Part shown: positions 18,837-28,846 of the stretch, piece by piece
Layout of the letters: each line of letters begins with the position of its first letter
Position numbering within the stretch: position 1 is the first letter of the stretch
NCBI RefSeq assembly: GCF_002092855.1
Contig: NZ_LVLC01000030.1
Location: 186,001-250,000 of the forward strand
Direction: 5' to 3'
Origin: Campylobacter concisus
GTDB lineage: Bacteria; Campylobacterota; Campylobacteria; Campylobacterales; Campylobacteraceae
DNA length: 64,000 bases
Program-made: the position numbers and the translations under genes
Notes under the pieces: model-generated
Databases searched by the model: none
What the model was told of the DNA's origin: nothing
What the model saw: the letters and a program-made list of their open reading frames with translations, nothing else

Positions 18837-21278
18837 ATGAAAAGACGAGATTTTATAAAATTTTCTGCACTTGCAGCCACTGCGGCACAAGCGAATAGGA
18901 TTGAAGGTGTAACAAAAACCATTTTTGACCAAAAGAAAACTTTTGGAGCAAATAGATTTGGTCTATTTTGGGCAAATACCAACTCAAATCAAATCGTCTC
19001 TGTTGATCCATTTGATGGTGATAAATTCCCAAATACAATGAATAATAGCTTGCCAGATCTCATCCAAAATGAAAGTCGTGTGCTCTATCCATACGTAAGA
19101 AAAAGCTACTTAAAGGCAAAAGGTGCAGCAAAAAGCGAGCTTCGTGGCAAGGAAGAATTTGTACGTGTTAGCTGGGACACAGCACTTGACCTTGCTGCAA
19201 AAGCCTTAAAAGAAAATTTTGATAAATATGGCCCTGAAAGCATTTATGGCGAATGCTACTGGTGGGGCGGCAGCGGCAAGATCAGCTGGGGCAGGACTGT
19301 TGGTCACAGGATGCTTAAGGTTTTAGGCGGATATGTTGAAGAGAGCGGTGACTATTCAACTGGAGCTGGTCTTGTCATCATGCCTCACGTCCTTGGAAAT
19401 AGTGCGGTTTATGACGCTCCTACAAAATGGGAAGCTATGGTTAAAAATGCTAAGAACATTGTATTTTGGGGCACTGATCCACTTGTAACTGGTCAAATTT
19501 CATGGCAGCCACCAACACATGATGGTTATCTTGGCATAAAAAAGATAAAAGATGCCGGCATTAAAACTTATAGCGTTTGCGTCTTTAAAAACGACACCAC
19601 AAGATACCTTGGCTCTGAAACTATCATTGTTCGTCCAAATACCGACGTAGCAATGATGCTTGGCATGTGCCACTATCTATATGAAAACAAGTTTTATGAT
19701 GAGGAATTTATAAAAAAATACACAGTTGGTTTTAATAAATTTAAAGACTATCTGCTTGGCACCACCGACAAAGTGGTAAAAGATATAAACTGGGCTAGTA
19801 AAATTTGTGGTGTAAAAGCCGAAGATATCGCTAAATTTGCAACAGTGCTTGCAAAAGAGCCAAGCACTATCATCGCTGGCAGATCTCTTCAAAGACAAGA
19901 TCACGGCGAGATGGGCTTTTGGGGTATCGTAACACTTAGTGCGATGCTTGGCCACATCGGTAAAGAGGGTCTTGGATTTGAGTTTAACCTCTACTACGGA
20001 AACGGCAGCACTGATAAGATAGCACCTGCTCTAAAAGGTATCAGCACTAGGATAAGCGAGAAATACGAAAACGTAGATGGTGCTCCGTGGAAGAAATTTA
20101 AAAACGTAACCATCCCATCTTCAAGATCAATCGAAGCCTTGCAAAATCCTGGCAAAGAGATAGACTATGATGGCTCTAAGATCAAACTTCCACATATGAG
20201 AGTGGCTTATATGGCTTCTGGTTCGATGTTTACAAGACACCAGGATGTAAACAATGCAGTTAAAGCGTGGCGTAAATTTGATACTGTTATCACAGCTGAG
20301 CCATACTGGACAAGTACAGCTAAACTAAGTGACATCGTCTTACCAGTGGCACTAGAAGTCGAGAGAAATGACATCAACCAAAGTGTCCCATCAAGCGAAT
20401 ACATCGTGGCTTATAAGCCAGTAGTTGAGCCAATGGGTGAAAGCAGAAGCGACTACTGGATCTGCTCACAAATTTGCAAACGCTGGGGCAGAGAAGAGGT
20501 CTTTACTGAGGGTAAAGATGAGCTTGGCTGGGCAAAAGAATTTTACGCAGATGCAGTGGAACAAGCCAAAGCACTAGATCTTAAAATGCCAAACTTTGAT
20601 GAGTTTTGGAAAGAGGGATATGTCAAATTTGACAAAGACAATGAAGAGACAAAATACTACACAAGACTTAGTGCATTTAGAGAAAATCCACACAAAAATC
20701 GTCTTGGCACACCATCAGGCAAGATAGAGATATACTCTCCAACTATTGCTAAATTTGGCTACAAAGACTTTGCCCCACACTTCGCTTGGATCGAGCCGTT
20801 TGAGTGGCTTGGTAGTGAAAAAGCTAAAAAATATCCATTTAGCATCACAACCCCACACTCAAGATATCGCCTCCACTCTCAGCTAAATAACTCAATAATC
20901 AGAAACTATGCTGAAGTGAGCGCAAGAGAACCGATGCTAATAAACACAAACGACGCTAAGAAAAAAGGCATCGCAACTGGCGATGTAGTGAGAGTCTTTA
21001 ATGACAGGGGCGAAATTTTAGTAGGAGCGCTTGTCACTGACATCATCCCAGAGCGTGTCATCGCTATTTGCGAAGGTGCATGGTATGATCCTGAAGTGCC
21101 TGGCGAAAGAAGCCTTTGTAAGCACGGCTGCATCAATGTCTTAACACGCGACAAAGGCACATCTAGTATCGCTCAAAGCAACTGCGGGCATACGATACTA
21201 GCTGATCTTGAAAAATATAAAGGCGAGATCAAACCAATAACTGCCTTTTCTAAACCAAAAATTTTACAATCTTTGTAG
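18837..21278 (+). CDS. Tat-exported molybdopterin S-/N-oxide reductase (TorA/BisC/MtsZ-like)
   Basis: Periplasmic bis-MGD enzyme of the DMSO reductase family that would reduce TMAO, DMSO or methionine/biotin sulfoxide. The Tat signal MKRRDFIKFSALAATAA is at the N-terminus. There is no N-terminal 4Fe-4S cysteine motif, as in TorA/DorA/BisC. The molybdenum ligand is a serine in GDYSTGAG (Ser174), and the dinucleotide-binding region TPHSRYRLHSQLNNS is clear near 680. At 813 residues it has family length. Encoded with the monohaem cytochrome, as Cj0264c/Cj0265c. The exact substrate cannot be told. Confidence 0.9.
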   Translation: MKRRDFIKFSALAATAAQANRIEGVTKTIFDQKKTFGANRFGLFWANTNSNQIVSVDPFDGDKFPNTMNNSLPDLIQNESRVLYPYVRKSYLKAKGAAKSELRGKEEFVRVSWDTALDLAAKALKENFDKYGPESIYGECYWWGGSGKISWGRTVGHRMLKVLGGYVEESGDYSTGAGLVIMPHVLGNSAVYDAPTKWEAMVKNAKNIVFWGTDPLVTGQISWQPPTHDGYLGIKKIKDAGIKTYSVCVFKNDTTRYLGSETIIVRPNTDVAMMLGMCHYLYENKFYDEEFIKKYTVGFNKFKDYLLGTTDKVVKDINWASKICGVKAEDIAKFATVLAKEPSTIIAGRSLQRQDHGEMGFWGIVTLSAMLGHIGKEGLGFEFNLYYGNGSTDKIAPALKGISTRISEKYENVDGAPWKKFKNVTIPSSRSIEALQNPGKEIDYDGSKIKLPHMRVAYMASGSMFTRHQDVNNAVKAWRKFDTVITAEPYWTSTAKLSDIVLPVALEVERNDINQSVPSSEYIVAYKPVVEPMGESRSDYWICSQICKRWGREEVFTEGKDELGWAKEFYADAVEQAKALDLKMPNFDEFWKEGYVKFDKDNEETKYYTRLSAFRENPHKNRLGTPSGKIEIYSPTIAKFGYKDFAPHFAWIEPFEWLGSEKAKKYPFSITTPHSRYRLHSQLNNSIIRNYAEVSAREPMLINTNDAKKKGIATGDVVRVFNDRGEILVGALVTDIIPERVIAICEGAWYDPEVPGERSLCKHGCINVLTRDKGTSSIAQSNCGHTILADLEKYKGEIKPITAFSKPKILQSL

Positions 21279-21288
21279 AATTTATATA

Positions 21289-21316
21289 AATTTAGCCCTC
21301 GTTTGGGGGCTAAATT
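21289..21316. terminator. Bidirectional terminator between the reductase and the YolD-like gene
   Basis: Stem AATTTAGCCC / GGGCTAAATT with an 8-nt loop, followed on the plus strand by ATTTTT. It lies 10 bp after the reductase stop and overlaps the end of the convergent 21310 gene, so it can serve both. Confidence 0.75.
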
Positions 21317-21618
21317 ATTTTTAGGTCATTTATATCTTCAAATTTGATCCTAGTTTTTACAACCATAAGAGTTTTATTTTTGAAATTTACGTCAGAGATT
21401 AGTCCGCTAGCACTTGTATAAGTGTAGTCGTCATGATAGCTCACATATACTTCATCAGCTGGTCTTAGCTCGCTTATCTTTTTTAAAATTTCATCGACTT
21501 TGCTCTCATCAAGCTCTAGTTTTTCGCATTTTTCTCGCTCTTTTTGTCGTAAGGCTCGCTCTAAGGTTGAGAGAGGATTAAACGAGCTAAAAATTTTCGC
21601 TCTATCTTTACTCGCCAC
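21310..21618 (-). CDS. YolD-like protein, partner of the Y-family polymerase
   Basis: A 102-residue soluble protein. The C-terminal half, DEVYVSYHDDYTYTSASG followed by LISDVNFKNKTLMVVK and IKFEDINDLKI, has the five-strand pattern of YolD-like proteins. Those are small proteins typically encoded beside UvrX/YqjW Y-family polymerases in Firmicutes. The gene overlaps the polymerase end by 11 bp on the same strand, so the two are one operon and likely act together in damage-induced synthesis. The family call rests on pattern and neighbourhood, not on a search. Confidence 0.6.
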   Translation of the reverse strand: MASKDRAKIFSSFNPLSTLERALRQKEREKCEKLELDESKVDEILKKISELRPADEVYVSYHDDYTYTSASGLISDVNFKNKTLMVVKTRIKFEDINDLKII

Positions 21619-22870
21619 TTTTGTGCCCTCCGATCTTTTTATTTCGGTCTTGCCCAGTGGCTTCTGGCAGTAGATCGATCGCTCTTAAAACCGAGTTTTT
21701 ACCAAATTTTTCTTTTATGAGATTTAGGGATTTTAAAACCGCCTTTTCTTTAGTATCATCCTCAAAAAGACTAGAGTGAACTAGACTCTCTTTTACTACG
21801 TCGTTTGCACTGATGCTAATTTGCCTAATCAGTCCAACATTTTTTATCTTGTTTAAAAGTAGCTCTTCGGCCAAACTCATCAGCACACTTGAGACATTTG
21901 TTGGTGTCTTAAACCGAACGCTTGCACGCTGTAGTGGCTCAAGCTTATCGGCAAATTTTATATTTATCGTTATTCCGCTTGCCATTACTTCTTTGTTTAT
22001 CATCCTAAGCGCTAGCCTATCAGCCATCTCTTTTAGTACGACTACCGCCTCGCAACGCTCGTAGTCTCTTGGTAAAATTTCAGAGCTAAAGTAGGATTTT
22101 GTGCTTGGTTTATATGCTTTTATGTCAGCTATTGTCGTTGGCTCTATGCCATTTGCGTGATCTATCGTTATATAGGCATCAACTCCAAAAAATTTCTCAA
22201 GCAAGCTTCGCGGAGCATTTGCTATATCTTTCATACAAAAAATTCCATGTTTTTCCAGCTTTAGCCTAGTTTGCTTACCGATACGCCAAAAGTCATCCAA
22301 GGGTTGATGCGTCCAAAGACGCTCTTTATAAAGCTGCTCGTCTAAAAATGCAATCCCATCATCACTGTGCTTAGCCAGGATATCAAGGGCGATTTTTGCA
22401 AGGTATAAATTTGTGCCCATGCCACAGGTGGCCGTCACGCCAGTAGTTTTTAAAATTTCATCCATTATCTTTTTGGCTATGGATTTTGCATCGGTATTAT
22501 AAAATTTAACATAAGAAGTAAGATCGATAAAGGCCTCATCGATGGAATAGACATAGATATCATCTTTTGAGACATATTTTAAGTATATCTCATAAATTTT
22601 AGCCGCATAGTCGATGTAAAACTGCATTCTAGGCGGTGCGATGATAAATTTTATAACCTTTGGTATCTCAAAAAGTCTGCATCTATTTTTCACACCTTTG
22701 GCTCTAAGAGCCGGGCTAACGGCTAGGCAAACACTTCCATTGCCACGACTATCGTCAGCCACGACTAGATCGGCTTTAAACGGATCAAGTCCTCGCTCTA
22801 CGCACTCAACTGAGGCGTAAAATGACTTTAGATCAATGACGGCATAAAATTTTTGTGCTTCGTTTTTCAT
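21608..22870 (-). CDS. Y-family DNA polymerase (UvrX/UmuC/DinB-like)
   Basis: Translesion polymerase. The N-terminus FYAVIDLKSFYASVECVERG has the first catalytic aspartate; VYSIDEAFIDLTSYV has the second acidic pair. Thumb and little-finger domains follow. The ending GQDRNKKIGGHKSGE resembles the RNxxIGGH tail of UvrX-type enzymes. I start at the ATG at 22870 (420 residues): the longer frame adds 48 hydrophobic residues outside the family. TATAAT lies about 10 nt before this ATG. Codes with a YolD-like partner. An autotransporter remnant lies directly upstream, so the locus may sit at an insertion point. Confidence 0.88.
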   Translation of the reverse strand: MKNEAQKFYAVIDLKSFYASVECVERGLDPFKADLVVADDSRGNGSVCLAVSPALRAKGVKNRCRLFEIPKVIKFIIAPPRMQFYIDYAAKIYEIYLKYVSKDDIYVYSIDEAFIDLTSYVKFYNTDAKSIAKKIMDEILKTTGVTATCGMGTNLYLAKIALDILAKHSDDGIAFLDEQLYKERLWTHQPLDDFWRIGKQTRLKLEKHGIFCMKDIANAPRSLLEKFFGVDAYITIDHANGIEPTTIADIKAYKPSTKSYFSSEILPRDYERCEAVVVLKEMADRLALRMINKEVMASGITINIKFADKLEPLQRASVRFKTPTNVSSVLMSLAEELLLNKIKNVGLIRQISISANDVVKESLVHSSLFEDDTKEKAVLKSLNLIKEKFGKNSVLRAIDLLPEATGQDRNKKIGGHKSGE

Positions 22871-22962
22871 GGAGTGATTATAGATGAAAATTAGTAAAAG
22901 TTCGTTTTTGAAAAATCGATCTAAAGCTAAAATTTCTAATAAAAATTTTTTAGAAACAAAAT

Positions 22963-23771
22963 AAGTAAAATGGATAAATTTTAATAGTGGAGCCAGAGCA
23001 AATGCAACGCACAACGAAGTTAATATAATTGGTTCTACTATCGAAAAAAGTAGACAATCAGGTGTTTATATTGATTTAACAGATAGAAGTGATGTAAATT
23101 TTAACAAAGTAAAAGCAACTCTCGTATCAAAAAGTAAAAATAAAAATGGCGAGTCTATGCTTGGAGCTTTTGCTATGCCAACATTTGATAACAGCAATGA
23201 AAATGCTAAAATAGATGGCAGAGTTAGAAATTATGGACTTGGTGTTTTTTCAAGACTAAATTTGCTGCGTGATTTTTATATCGATCTCATGGCAAAAGCT
23301 GGTAGGAGCCAGACTAAGAAGATTGATGCGAAAGATGTGGATTATAAAATCTCGATGCCATACTACAATGCTAGCTTTGGCATCGGCAAAAAGATAAAAT
23401 TTGATAGCGGGCTAAACTACGCACTCTCTTATGTCGGTAGCGATGAGGCAGATATCGGACAAAGCACATTAAAATTTAGCAGCGTTACATCAAGTAGAGC
23501 CAAAATTTACTCAAAAATAGCCTATGATGCTGGTAAATTTAATCCTTATGGAAAAATTAGCGCTGAGTATAAATTTAATACAAAATCAAAAATAGCAGTG
23601 ATCCAAGAAGACGAGGAGATAAGCCTAACTCAAAAAGGCACAAGCTCATAGGTTGAGGTTGGTCTAAGATATACACCAACTTATGCAACACTCATAAATT
23701 TTGACATAGCACAATCTTTTGGTAAAAAAGATCAAAGCAGCGCAAAACTTCAGTTTGCTTATAGATTCTAA
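22963..23771 (+). pseudogene. Autotransporter C-terminal remnant
   Basis: An open frame without a start runs from about 22963. It reads through SGARANATHNEVNII and VYIDLTDRSDVNFNKVKA (passenger-like), then a beta-barrel region (FSRLNLLRDFYIDLMAKAG, YNASFGIGKKIKFDSGLNYA). An in-frame TAG at 23649-23651 interrupts it, and the frame continues VEVGLRYTPTYATLINF to end in FAYRF, the aromatic C-terminus of outer-membrane barrels. The gene lacks its signal peptide and most of its passenger, and is broken by a stop, so it is not functional as one protein. The left end abuts the polymerase gene. Confidence 0.8.
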
Positions 23772-23801
23772 AAATTTAGTGGCTTTTTGGGCCACTAAAT
23801 T
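23771..23801. terminator. Bidirectional terminator between the autotransporter remnant and aroC
   Basis: Perfect stem AAATTTAGTGG / CCACTAAATTT with a 9-nt loop, with T-rich flanks on both strands. It separates two convergent units. Confidence 0.8.
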
Positions 23802-23819
23802 TACTTATTTTTATAGATT

Positions 23820-24887
23820 TTAGCCGTAAATTTTCTTTAAATTTTCAAGCTTTGTACTAGCATTTAGTATTAACATATCGGCGATAACTAGCCTTATCAT
23901 CGCGGTTGCAACGACACTTCCTCGTATGCCTATACAAGGATCATGCCTACCTCTTAGTTCAAAGTCTATCACTTCGCCAGCTAAATTTAGTGTCTTTTGC
24001 TCTTTAAATATCGAAGGCGTAGGCTTAAAATGGCTCTTTAGTACGATTTCAGCGCCGCTACTTATGCCCCCAAGTATGCCACCAGCGTTATTGCTCAAAA
24101 AGCCAAGCTCGTCCATCTCGTCGTTGTTTGCTGAGCCAAGCATAGAGCTTACATTTACACCAGCACCTATCTCAACGGCTTTTACGCCGTTTATGCCCAT
24201 CAAAGCCGCTGCTAGAGCGCTATCTAGCTTATCATAAAGTGGCTCACCAAGACCAGCTGGCACTCCTCTAGCCACGCTTAAAATCACAGCTCCTACGCTA
24301 TCGTGCTCGCTTCTAGCTTTATTTACCACTTCTTTCATAGCTTCTTCATTGCCAAGGGCGTAAATTTGAGAATTTTTAGCAAAGTTAAAGTCTATTTTGT
24401 CACTAAAAATTTTGCCTATACCAAGTACTCCACTTAAAATTTCTATATTAAACTCGTTTAAAAGTAGCTGTGCAAAAGCCCCACCAGCTACTCTAACGGC
24501 CGTTTCTCTTGCGCTTGAGCGTCCGCCTCCTCTGTGATCTCTAAAGCCGTATTTTTTAAAATAGGTAAAATCAGCATGCCCGGGGCGGAAAATTTCACGT
24601 AAATTTTCATAGTCGTTTGACTTTTGGTTGTTATTAAAAATAGCAAAACCTATCGGTGCCCCAGTGCTTATGCCATCAAAGATGCCGCTAAAAATTTCTA
24701 TCTTATCGGCTTCATCTCTTGCGGTTGTAAAGTTGCTTTGTCCAGGGCGACGCTTGTCAAGCTCACTTTGGATGAAATCTGTATCGATCTTTAGCCCAGC
24801 TGGAAGTCCATCTATCACACCACCGATCGCCACTCCATGGCTCTCGCCAAAGGTTGTTAATGTTAGTTTTTTGCCAAATGTATTCAA
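23820..24887 (-). CDS. aroC: Chorismate synthase
   Basis: Makes chorismate from EPSP with reduced FMN in the shikimate pathway. The N-terminus GKKLTLTTFGESHGVAIGGVIDG, DKRRPGQSNFTTARDE, and RSSARETAVRVAGGAFA and HDPCIGIRG are all family signatures. Length 355 is normal. It ends the rnhA-rnc-aroC run, with rnc 8 bp upstream, and terminates at the stem loop after its stop. Confidence 0.97.
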   Translation of the reverse strand: MNTFGKKLTLTTFGESHGVAIGGVIDGLPAGLKIDTDFIQSELDKRRPGQSNFTTARDEADKIEIFSGIFDGISTGAPIGFAIFNNNQKSNDYENLREIFRPGHADFTYFKKYGFRDHRGGGRSSARETAVRVAGGAFAQLLLNEFNIEILSGVLGIGKIFSDKIDFNFAKNSQIYALGNEEAMKEVVNKARSEHDSVGAVILSVARGVPAGLGEPLYDKLDSALAAALMGINGVKAVEIGAGVNVSSMLGSANNDEMDELGFLSNNAGGILGGISSGAEIVLKSHFKPTPSIFKEQKTLNLAGEVIDFELRGRHDPCIGIRGSVVATAMIRLVIADMLILNASTKLENLKKIYG

Positions 24888-24895
24888 AATTTTTC

Positions 24896-25567
24896 CTATT
24901 TTTTGATTTTTTCTAGTGCGATTTTTGCAGCTAGCTGTTGGGCTTGCTTTTTGGAGCTGCCAACGGCACGTGAAATTTCTTTACCGTTTAGTAGCAAGGC
25001 TATCTCAAATTCTTTCTTATGATCAGGACCTGACGTGCCGATGAGCTCGTACGATGGTATTACGCCAAGACTGGCCTGAGTAACCTCTTGAAGAGCGGTT
25101 TTGTAGTCCTTTTCGAGGTGTGCAAAGTCGATCTGTGGATAGCAAAGCTCAAGCAGAGCGATCGAAATTTCTCGCACTTTATCAAGTCCGGCCTCAAGGT
25201 AGATAGCGCCCATCACTGCCTCAAACGCATCGCTTAAAATGCTATCTTTCTCACGTCCGCCATTATTCTCTTCAGCCGTGCTTAGCCTTAAAAATTTACC
25301 CATTTTTAGATGCCTTGCCATATTTGCAAAGCTTTTTTCATTGACAAGTGCAGCTCTTAGTTTACTCATGTCGCCCTCTGCGATCTTGCTAAATTTCTTA
25401 AAAAGATACTCAGCCACAACCAGATCCATCACCGCATCGCCTAAAAACTCAAGCCTTTCGTTATTTAGCGCTTGCTTGGTGCTCTTGTGCGTTAGGGCCT
25501 CTTCTAAAAGCTCAGTTTTTTTAAATTTATATCCAAGACTCTTTTCAAATTCTTCTAAAATTTTCAT
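24896..25567 (-). CDS. rnc: Ribonuclease III
   Basis: Double-strand RNA endonuclease processing rRNA precursors and other duplexes. The N-terminal endonuclease domain has the signature [20 protein letters not shown] (residues 36-55) and a second acidic patch [15 protein letters not shown]. The dsRNA-binding domain spans about 150-222, ending [18 protein letters not shown]. Length 223 is typical. It overlaps the rnhA stop by 4 bp (translational coupling). Confidence 0.97.
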   Translation of the reverse strand: MKILEEFEKSLGYKFKKTELLEEALTHKSTKQALNNERLEFLGDAVMDLVVAEYLFKKFSKIAEGDMSKLRAALVNEKSFANMARHLKMGKFLRLSTAEENNGGREKDSILSDAFEAVMGAIYLEAGLDKVREISIALLELCYPQIDFAHLEKDYKTALQEVTQASLGVIPSYELIGTSGPDHKKEFEIALLLNGKEISRAVGSSKKQAQQLAAKIALEKIKK

Positions 25568-25998
25568 CTTTCATTCTCATCTTTTATTTTTAATGCCTCA
25601 TCTCTTGCCATCTGGTCGCATTCCTCGTTTTCAGGGTGTCCAGCGTGCCCCTTAACCCAGCTTGCCACGACTTTGTGAGGCTTTGAAATTTCTAAATACT
25701 CCTGCCAAAGCTCGACATTTTTTACATTTTTAAAATTTCTCTTTTGCCAGTTGGAAAGCCACTCGTTTATGCTATTTACTACGTATGAGCTATCGGTAAA
25801 TAGTCTCACTTCGCAGGGCTCTTTTAGCGCTTTTAACCCCATTATCGCAGCTTTTAGCTCCATTTGGTTATTTGTCGTATATGCCTCGCCGCCGCTTGCT
25901 TTTTTCTGTGCCTCGTTAAATCTCAATATATACGCCCAGCCGCCAGCTCCAGGGTTTCCAAGGCATGAGCCGTCACTAAAAAGTGTTACTATCTTCAC
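25564..25998 (-). CDS. rnhA: Ribonuclease HI
   Basis: Degrades the RNA strand of RNA-DNA hybrids. Visible: [16 protein letters not shown] with the first Asp, [14 protein letters not shown] with Glu, [15 protein letters not shown] with the second Asp, and [18 protein letters not shown] with His and the last Asp. I start at GTG 25998 (144 residues), which lines up with the usual start close before the first strand. A longer GTG start at 26034 adds 12 residues inside the TPR gene and is a real alternative. Either way the gene overlaps the upstream TPR gene. Confidence 0.93.
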   Translation of the reverse strand: MKIVTLFSDGSCLGNPGAGGWAYILRFNEAQKKASGGEAYTTNNQMELKAAIMGLKALKEPCEVRLFTDSSYVVNSINEWLSNWQKRNFKNVKNVELWQEYLEISKPHKVVASWVKGHAGHPENEECDQMARDEALKIKDENER

Positions 25999-27007
25999 TT
26001 GGTTTTTCTGTGATGTGGGATAAAATTTTGACACTTCCTAGCTCGTGACAGACCGGACATCGGTAAAAATGCATAGGAAATGAGTTTTTGCAGTTTTTGC
26101 AAACATAGTTAAAGCTTAGCCCAGCCGCGTCAAATTTAGCGTCTTTTAGTTTTTTGATGACGTTTAGCTCAAAGCCATAAATTTCACATGGCTCATCTAT
26201 ATCGCCCTTTGCATAAAAGAGTGATTTGTACTTTGGATCGTTTAAATTTATAGGCGTTTTTAGGTTGTAAAGCAGATCGATCACATCTTCAAAACGAGCA
26301 AAATCTTTTAAATTTTCTAAATTTTCATTGTGTCTTATGAAAAGGGCTAAGATCATGCGTTTTAAAAGCTCAAAATTTTGGCTAAGGTGGGAGAGAATTT
26401 CTACCTTTTCACTAAAGCTTAAATTTCTATCATCAAGCGTGCTGATCGCCTTTATATAGGCCTTTTGATCTTTTACATTTACACCAAGCTCTTCAAGAGA
26501 ATTTAGCGCATAAAGAGCTTCTTTGTAGTTTTTAAGTTTTTCATCTATCATCGTTAAAAAGCGAAGTGCAAGCACATTTCTTGGGCTTAGTTCAAGCACT
26601 TTTTCAAAGACTTCGCTAGCTTTTTTCAAAAATCCAGCCTTAAAATAGACCTCTCCAAGCTCGTTTAGGATAAATTCTTTTTCATTTTTATCTCTAACTT
26701 TGCCAAGTGCGATGAGATAAACACTAATTGATTTTTCAAAATCACCATTTTTAGCAAAAGTTTGCCCTAGCATGCAAAGGCTTTGAGCGTCTATCTCTGG
26801 GCTTTGTAGCATCTGTTTATGCTCGCTACTTATGCCATCTTTGCTATCAAATTTTCTTATAAATTTTTCAATGCGTTTTTTCTCATCTTTGCTTGAAAAG
26901 ATACCCCAAGCATAGCTTAATGCGGCTATCATCAAAATAATGCTAAATAAAATAATAAGGCTAAATATCGGATCTCTGTGCCCAATGAAAAAAATATCCA
27001 CGCTCAT
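25976..27007 (-). CDS. Membrane-anchored TPR protein with C-terminal zinc ribbon (LapB/YciM-like)
   Basis: One membrane segment at 12-35 (IFSLIILFSIILMIAALSYA), then a tetratricopeptide array (about 70-260) including DFEKSISVYLIALGKV and FLKKASEVFEKVLELSP. The C-terminus has a two-knuckle metal site, CKNCKNSFPMHFYRCPVC. This order, anchor-TPR-rubredoxin-like ribbon, is that of LapB/YciM, which in E. coli presents LpxC to FtsH to control lipopolysaccharide synthesis. Orthology is inferred from architecture; the Campylobacter gene between rnhA and dnaG is conserved. Divergent from dnaG. Confidence 0.75.
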   Translation of the reverse strand: MSVDIFFIGHRDPIFSLIILFSIILMIAALSYAWGIFSSKDEKKRIEKFIRKFDSKDGISSEHKQMLQSPEIDAQSLCMLGQTFAKNGDFEKSISVYLIALGKVRDKNEKEFILNELGEVYFKAGFLKKASEVFEKVLELSPRNVLALRFLTMIDEKLKNYKEALYALNSLEELGVNVKDQKAYIKAISTLDDRNLSFSEKVEILSHLSQNFELLKRMILALFIRHNENLENLKDFARFEDVIDLLYNLKTPINLNDPKYKSLFYAKGDIDEPCEIYGFELNVIKKLKDAKFDAAGLSFNYVCKNCKNSFPMHFYRCPVCHELGSVKILSHITEKPSEDSNTF

Positions 27008-27062
27008 ACTTTGTAATAAAATTTTACTTTAATTATAACAAAGCGGTTGTATAATTTTGCTT

Positions 27063-28742
27063 ATGATAGATCCAAAATCCATAGAAAAACTCAAAAATCA
27101 AATCGATATCGTTGACATTATAGAACACTATTTGCCAGTCAAAAAGATGGGTGCAAACTATAAATGCGTCTGCCCATTTCACGACGACAAAAATCCTAGC
27201 ATGAGCATAAGCCAAAGCAAGCAAATTTTTCACTGTTTTGCTTGCAAGGCTGGTGGAGATGCGATCAAATTTGTAATGGATTATGAGAAATTAACCTATC
27301 CAGAAGCTATCGAAAGAATAGCTAGCCTTGTAAATTTTAGCCTCGAATACACAAGCGATAAAGCCCCAACACAAAAAGAAAATAAACACATTTTAGAAAA
27401 AGCAAACGCCTTTTATAGGAGCGAATTTTTTAAGCATGAAGCCGCTGTGAGATATATCTATTCTCGCGGTATAAATGATGCGATGATCGAGAAATTTGAG
27501 CTTGGCTGGGCAGGGGAGAGCGCTAGTACTATCAGGCTTTTACAAAATGAAAATATCGAGCCAAAAGAGGCGCTTGAAGTTGGCATAGTAAAGCAAAACG
27601 AGAAGGGAATTTATGCTAGTTTTATCGAGCGTATCACATTTCCCATATATGCACACACGGCAAAACTAGTTGGCTTTGGCGGTAGAACGATCTCAGATCA
27701 TCCTGCAAAATATGTAAATTCTCCACAAAGCATGGTTTTTGACAAGTCAAAGCTGCTTTACGGCTATCATTTAGCTAGGCAAAGCATTTTTGAAAAAAAG
27801 CAGATTATCATCACAGAGGGTTATTTAGATGTCATCATGCTGCACTTTGCAGGCTTTACAAACGCTGTTGCCGTGCTTGGGACTGCGCTTACGACTAATC
27901 ACTTACCGCTTTTAAAAAGAGGCGAGATAAGCGTAGTGCTTTGTTTTGATGGTGACTCGGCCGGTATAAATGCCGCTATAAAATCATCTCGTCTTTTAGT
28001 GCAAAACGAAATAGATGGAAGTGTTGTCATTATAAAAAATGGTGCAGACCCCGCAGATATGGTTTTTGCAGGTAGAAGCGACGAGCTAAAAGAGATGTTT
28101 GGTTCTGGGACTGAGCTTGGCGAGTTTTATATCGAGCAAGTTGTAAAAAAATATGATATTACACGCCCAGTACAAAAGCAAAAATGCTTAGAAGAGATAG
28201 TGGAATTTACAAATTCTCTAAAGCCAATAATTGCAAAAAGCTACGAATTACTGGTATCAAATTTACTCAAAATAGAGCTAAATACTTTTAGCCTTCATGG
28301 ACAAAGATATATAAACAGACAAGATCAAAATTTTACAAATGCTGCAACGACAAATAAACAAGTGGCTCAAAAAAAAGATAAAACTGATATTTTAGAATTT
28401 AGCGTTTTAAAGAGCATGCTTGCAAATAAAAATTACGAAACTATTGTTTTAAACGAGCTTGAGGAGAAATTCTTCTTGCATCATAAAGATTATTTTCAAG
28501 CTGTTTTATTGCCAAATATTGAAGATAACGCAGTGCTTGTTAGAGAAATTTATGTTGATGAGAGCTCAGATGTAGCTTCGAGCGAAGATAGCCTTAAAGA
28601 GGCCATTTTAAAGCTAAAACTAAAATACTATGAGAAGTTTCGCGAAGATACTAGAAAATCACAAAAACCAAATAAAATCGAAATAATGCAAAAAATTTCA
28701 GAGATCATTAAAGGCTTACACAACAAGCTACAAAAAAATTAG
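27063..28742 (+). CDS. dnaG: DNA primase DnaG
   Basis: Makes RNA primers at the fork. The CHC2 zinc finger is CPFHDDKNPSMSISQ with HCFACKAGG (residues about 38-62). The central TOPRIM part has ITEGYLDVIMLHFAGF and CFDGDSAGINAA. The C-terminal region (about 430-560) is the helicase-binding part, less conserved. I choose the ATG at 27063 instead of a TTG two codons earlier because it gives MIDPKSIEKL, the family start. Length about 559. Confidence 0.96.
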   Translation: MIDPKSIEKLKNQIDIVDIIEHYLPVKKMGANYKCVCPFHDDKNPSMSISQSKQIFHCFACKAGGDAIKFVMDYEKLTYPEAIERIASLVNFSLEYTSDKAPTQKENKHILEKANAFYRSEFFKHEAAVRYIYSRGINDAMIEKFELGWAGESASTIRLLQNENIEPKEALEVGIVKQNEKGIYASFIERITFPIYAHTAKLVGFGGRTISDHPAKYVNSPQSMVFDKSKLLYGYHLARQSIFEKKQIIITEGYLDVIMLHFAGFTNAVAVLGTALTTNHLPLLKRGEISVVLCFDGDSAGINAAIKSSRLLVQNEIDGSVVIIKNGADPADMVFAGRSDELKEMFGSGTELGEFYIEQVVKKYDITRPVQKQKCLEEIVEFTNSLKPIIAKSYELLVSNLLKIELNTFSLHGQRYINRQDQNFTNAATTNKQVAQKKDKTDILEFSVLKSMLANKNYETIVLNELEEKFFLHHKDYFQAVLLPNIEDNAVLVREIYVDESSDVASSEDSLKEAILKLKLKYYEKFREDTRKSQKPNKIEIMQKISEIIKGLHNKLQKN

Positions 28743-28846
28743 ATTTCAAAATTTAACACTTATTCAGCTTTAAATCATAAAACTAAATGTAAAATGTTCA
28801 AAGTAATAAATGTTTTTAAGATTGGTTTTATTTTTAAGGATTTATT

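Noticed and set aside
22871-23014. Longer N-terminus for the Y-family polymerase
   Set aside because: The 48 extra residues are hydrophobic and outside the family; the ATG at 22870 begins right before the conserved FYAVIDLKSFYASVE.
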